Positions 60,456-64,000 of a DNA stretch of 64,000 nucleotides are shown here, piece after piece. The stretch covers positions 26,346,745 to 26,410,744 of the forward strand of contig CM075102.1 of the NCBI GenBank assembly GCA_037576195.1. The letters run 5' to 3'. This DNA is from Phytoseiulus persimilis (Eukaryota; Arthropoda; Arachnida; Mesostigmata; Phytoseiidae). The translations under genes were made by a program, and so were the position numbers. The stretch's first letter is position 1, and every line of letters starts with the position of its first letter. The notes beneath the pieces are model-generated. The model worked only from the letters and a program-made list of their open reading frames with translations. It searched no databases and had not been told where the DNA came from.

Positions 60456-60698
60456 TCAAGTCCCAGAACCCGGGAGAACAATGACGGTATGTTCTTCAGC
60501 GGCAATATCAGCGAAAGCCTGAGGAAGATCTGGGCGCGGCCCAGCGGCGGTGGTCAACGGCAGCCCAGCAAGTCCTCCTCGCAATTCATTTCTGAGTAAG
60601 TGATCTGATTCGGTTGACGAGCTGGTGGAGAGGAGGCACAGCGCAAAAAGGAGGATTGTAACTTGTAATAGAAGGTTCCGTTCACGAATGTTCCGCAT
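60456..60698 (-). CDS. candidate 80-residue secreted protein
   Basis: An ATG frame on the minus strand begins with a basic N-region (MRNIRERN), then a strong hydrophobic core of Leu, Val, Ile and Phe, then Ser/Thr-rich text consistent with signal-peptidase cleavage near residue 25-30. The mature part is about 50 residues, without Cys and without dibasic sites, and contains Gly-Pro-Arg-Pro. No homologue is recognised. It lies 246 bp upstream of the ECT2-like start on the same strand. It could be a real small gene, the first exon of a larger one, or chance. Confidence 0.35.
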   Translation of the reverse strand: MRNIRERNLLLQVTILLFALCLLSTSSSTESDHLLRNELRGGLAGLPLTTAAGPRPDLPQAFADIAAEEHTVIVLPGSGT

Positions 60699-62261
60699 GA
60701 AAATTACGCAACCTTTCCTGAACTCATGTCAAATTTGAGATCCAGAACCCAGGTTCATTGAATTGAATAGTGGAATGTCATGTGAATCCCTGCATAATAA
60801 CGGAGCGATGGACTGTTCTGCTCTCATACGATCCCATTCACGCTACCTCGCCGAGCGAGGTGCGACCGAGACCTCCTCCTTGGATCCTGATCAGAACGGC
60901 ACGGGTATGCGTGAGACCACCGCGCTGGCTAGACTTGACGTATACCAGCCCATACCAGACGGAAATTCGGGGTCTGCCTTGATCAACAGCGTGCAAAGTT
61001 ATCGAGGAACGCAGATCAGTTCGATGGTGGCTCTCCCGATGTTCCCTTAATCTCATCTCAATAGACATGCTTGTCAACTGGCGAGTGAGCCAGCCGCCTT
61101 ATAATTTTTCTTAGGAAGTGGCTCCAACCCCTAAGGATATGGCAATCAATGCGTCTTGATGAATTAGGTCTCTCTCCACGGCTCGAGGCATGGAAGAAAT
61201 CAACTTTGGATGCCAGGAAACTCGTTAATCATCGCGCCTGTAGTCAGAGCGAAGCATACGATGAGAAACCTCGACCTCAGTGCGATCAGCGAGGCTTCCT
61301 GCCATTCTTCCTACGCTATCCAAGCTGCCAGCTGGAAACAATTAGTGTACGAACGAACCCGTACGGAGCATTTATCTTAGTTTCTCGAATGTTGCCGCGG
61401 TGGAACTCCCTCCCGCTCAATGCGTTCATCCGTTTTTCGAAACCGCCAGGCCGTGTGTGGTGTTGTTGTCGTCATCGTTGTCGGTAAGTTTGGTTTTAAC
61501 CGATAGTGTGAATAAGCTTGACTTTCTTGTGATAAAAATCGAACCGGTCGGACGTTCTCGTGAGGGAGTTATATAATTGATGATACCTTAGATGACAACT
61601 CCGAAAACTGGGTGAGAAGTGGATTTCGCCTCCGAGACTTACGTGGCTCTGGTGATGTTTGTGCACACAGCTGTCGTCCGGCTGCTAAAACAGGGAGAGC
61701 ACTCGGGACATGACAGCACGAAACTGAGATTCCCCCAAAAATCTTGGTACATTTCCCCGGCTTAGAGCGTGAGGGGATCCGATGGGAGAATCTCCGCCCG
61801 CATGATCGTACCGGAGGTGTCGAGTCAGATCATGGCTTGATTTCCCATTTCGAACATCGTCCTCAAATTTTGAAGGATTGCCTTCATTTCATTTGTCAGA
61901 GGGGTGCCTCACAGGGTGAGATGCCACGGCAGTGTACCCCGGAGAATCTACAGCGATCGGCGTGATAAAGAAGAGATTCTCTCCAGGCTGTGATGCTCAC
62001 GAACCGGAAACGAAGCCAGTGGAATTCAAGAAACAGTTGGATTCCAGAACAGTTGTATCAGCCACTTTTACAGCCTCAAGAAGCTGCGGTCGAACAGGTA
62101 AGATGAAATTCCGAAGCTATGTGGCACGATCGGTGTGTTCGAGACAAGGCTGTTGGGAGCACTCGATGGCTGGCGAATGGATCACGAATCGGCATTTCTC
62201 CCTTGATTTCATAGACTCCCACTCCTGCTGTGGGGTAAACTCTATTCTCTCCACCTTACAG
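60699..62261. other. syntaxin-5 upstream region with possible 5' exons
   Basis: A plus-strand splice donor (GTAAGT) follows position 61,487. A potential 24-nt exon lies at about 62,074-62,098, between a 'cacttttacag' acceptor and a GTAAGA donor; it would encode PQEAAVEQ in phase 0. Both could be 5' untranslated or N-terminal exons of syntaxin-5. A 112-codon ATG frame at 61,149-61,487 ends at the first donor and is otherwise unrecognised. Confidence 0.4.
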
Positions 62262-63515
62262 GAGGCGCCGTCTGTCCTAGATCGCTTGCTGGATCCCGGA
62301 GATACAGATTATTCCCATCTACTGCCCGACATGACGTTCCGAGACCGCTCGACAGAGTTCGCTAGCGCGGCTAAGCAGATGCAAAGCAGAATGGTTGGTA
62401 TCATTCGCTCTATTGACATTAGAGGTTTTGCGGCTGGACACCTCAGCTCAATGGTCTTCTGGATATTTTCCAGGGAAATGGAGTACGCGTGGTGAACGGT
62501 GGGAAACGCGCGAGTGCGCGAGTTCCAGAAGATTACTCATTGTTCATGAGAGCTTCCAGTCAAATCGGTCGGGATATAACGGCCACTTTTGTCAAACTGG
62601 AGAAACTCGCTTTGCTCGCTAAAAAGAAATCGTTGTTTGATGATCGACCCGTTGAAATCGAAGAACTAACTTACATCATCAAACAAGATATTGCGTCCCT
62701 CAACAAGCAAATCGCTCAGTTGCAGCAGGTAATTTAAGACAATCATCCATCCCTGATGTCTCCAATTCGCCATTCTACCGTACCAGAGACTCACAACCAG
62801 TCCATTCTGTTTTCAGTTAGCGAGGGCGCGAAATAGTTCCTCGGGGAAGCACATGGCGACGCATTCGAACTCGATAGTCGTTTCGCTCCAGTCAAAACTG
62901 GCCTCAATGTCCAGTGATTTCAAACAAGTATTGGACATAAGAACCGAGAATCTGAAGAAGCAGCAGTCGCGTCGGCAACAGTTTTCTTCAGCAGCACCTT
63001 TGAGCTCACCAGCATCGACGCCATCGTTACTGCTTGCGGACGATGAAGCTGCTCAAGCCAAGAATCAGGACACCGCAATCGACATGGGCGGAGGTGAATA
63101 GCTCTTTGTGATCGCTCCGTGAGGTTCAATGCGTCCCGACGGATTTTGGGTGGTGGTGGGATTAAGTGAACTGATCAGAATCTTGATTCCAGTGGCGCTC
63201 GTTTCTAACCTCACCATGCTCCGGGACGATCAGGATGCGTACTACCAGCAAAGAGCGGACACAATGCAGAATATCGAAAGCACCATAGTAGAACTCGGCG
63301 GCATCTTCCAACAGCTCGCCCACATGGTCAAAGAGCAAGAGGAAATCGTGGAGCGAATCGACTCAAATATTGAAGACACCTCCATGAATGTTGAGGCCGC
63401 CCACGCAGAGCTTCTGAAATACTTTCAATCAATTTCAGGCAATCGTTGGCTTATGATCAAAGTGTTCGCTGTGCTGATTGTTTTCTTTTTCTTGTTCGTT
63501 GTTATAGCCACATGA
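62262..63515 (+). CDS. STX5: syntaxin-5, Golgi Qa-SNARE
   Basis: Syntaxin-5 is the Qa-SNARE of ER-Golgi and intra-Golgi fusion. Four exons join in phase: 62,262-62,393, 62,474-62,728, 62,817-63,093 and 63,193-63,515, about 328 residues. Markers are MTFRDRSTEF (human MSCRDRTQEF), which could be the start of the short isoform; an Habc region with KSLFDDRPVEIEELTYIIKQ, close to human; THSNSIVVSLQSKLASMS; and the SNARE helix with RADTMQNIESTIVELGGIFQ, containing the central Gln. A C-terminal anchor of about 18 hydrophobic residues ends at Ala-Thr. The upstream limit is uncertain: codons before the DMTF segment are open to an acceptor at 62,261, and a 24-nt exon further upstream may precede it. 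The coding frame is intact and strongly conserved. Confidence 0.95.
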
Positions 63516-63682
63516 TGTGACTTGATCGTGTTCAATAATGGATTACGGTCTCACCCATCAATGGTACGCCGGGCTGAGAGGCGCGGCGGTGGACGATGAT
63601 GCCGATTCTCGGCCACGTCCTGGTGACATGTGATACAGAGGACATGAATCGGCAGTAATAATGTTAAAGTGTTTCTATGATA

Positions 63683-63688
63683 AATAAA
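63683..63688 (+). terminator. polyadenylation signal for syntaxin-5
   Basis: AATAAA about 170 nt after the syntaxin-5 stop codon, in A/T-rich text. Confidence 0.7.
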
Positions 63689-63731
63689 AACAGCCATTTT
63701 GTGGCATCATCATCTTTGGACCGGGTATCAG

Positions 63732-63829
63732 TCAATCGTATTTGGGTGTCGAGTTGGATTTTGATGCGCCAGAGAACGGCGCTCAGCAACCCTTAGCGGC
63801 TACCCTCGGCCGGAACCCACCGCGACCAG
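63732..63829 (+). CDS. possible exon of the next gene, truncated by window
   Basis: 98 nt between a 'ggtatcag' acceptor-like site and a CCAG|GTGAGG donor stay open in one frame, encoding a short acidic then Pro/Arg-rich stretch. The frame is also open upstream to the syntaxin-5 polyadenylation signal. It may be a first or second exon of a gene that continues beyond 64,000; no family is recognised. Confidence 0.25.
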
Positions 63830-64000
63830 GTGAGGCATTCGTTTTCCGAACGAAACCTCACTCTCGACGGCGAGCGGAACAAGCTTTCTTGGACGGGGGC
63901 GACGACTTTCGTGTTGATGATACAGCAAGGCTTTTCTCCTGTTACCCTTTGCATTGCGTGGTTGCATTCGCTAGCGTGGTCAGTGGGCTGAGCGCAGCAC

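Noticed and set aside
61149..61487. C-terminal reverse-transcriptase fragment (Arg-Trp-Asn-Ser-Leu-Pro motif)
   Set aside because: A single short motif without any neighbouring RT or endonuclease sequence; the frame ends at a splice donor and fits a 5' exon better.

Overview
This is eukaryotic DNA, most likely from an arthropod and probably a chelicerate (mite). Protein-coding exons are short, are split by GT-AG introns, and end in AATAAA signals. There is no operon structure, no ribosome-binding site and no bacterial gene order. The recognisable genes are animal genes: Wnt, SPATA7, a secreted Kunitz inhibitor, archease, an ECT2-type RhoGEF and syntaxin-5. The mite assignment is an inference from near-balanced base composition and small introns; no species marker is visible.

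Layout. Positions 1 to about 36,000 contain no gene I can recognise. They hold a GA microsatellite (22,373-22,412), a small ORF with a signal peptide (23,173), a 135-bp direct duplication (28,306-28,555), one spliced-looking minus-strand exon (29,746-30,090) and weak remains of hAT-type transposons (30,5xx and 34,76x-35,1xx). From 36,504 to 40,414 six minus-strand exons form a continuous Wnt reading frame that lacks only its 5' signal-peptide exon(s). SPATA7 lies on the minus strand at 42,680-44,268, with possible 5' exons to 44,798. A 45-bp minisatellite (45,353-46,263), a 1,015-bp inverted-repeat transposon with a SWIM zinc-finger remnant (46,596-47,610) and a second copy of the minisatellite's flank (48,50x-48,69x) make a repeat cluster.

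From 49,500 to 52,330 there is a plus-strand gene I cannot name. Then come a two-exon secreted Kunitz inhibitor (+, 54,129-55,198), a four-exon archease (-, 56,587-57,669), an intronless ECT2-like RhoGEF (-, 58,078-60,210), an 80-residue secreted-type ORF (-, 60,456-60,698) and syntaxin-5 (+, 62,262-63,515). A possible exon of the next gene is cut off by the window edge.

The genes do not form a pathway. They act in extracellular signalling (Wnt), ciliary or photoreceptor biology (SPATA7), extracellular protease control (Kunitz), tRNA ligation and XBP1 splicing (archease), cytokinesis (ECT2) and ER-Golgi fusion (syntaxin-5). The most unusual items are the changed N-terminal motif of archease, the intronless ECT2 copy, the transposon relic with a surviving SWIM finger, and the multi-frame open minisatellite.
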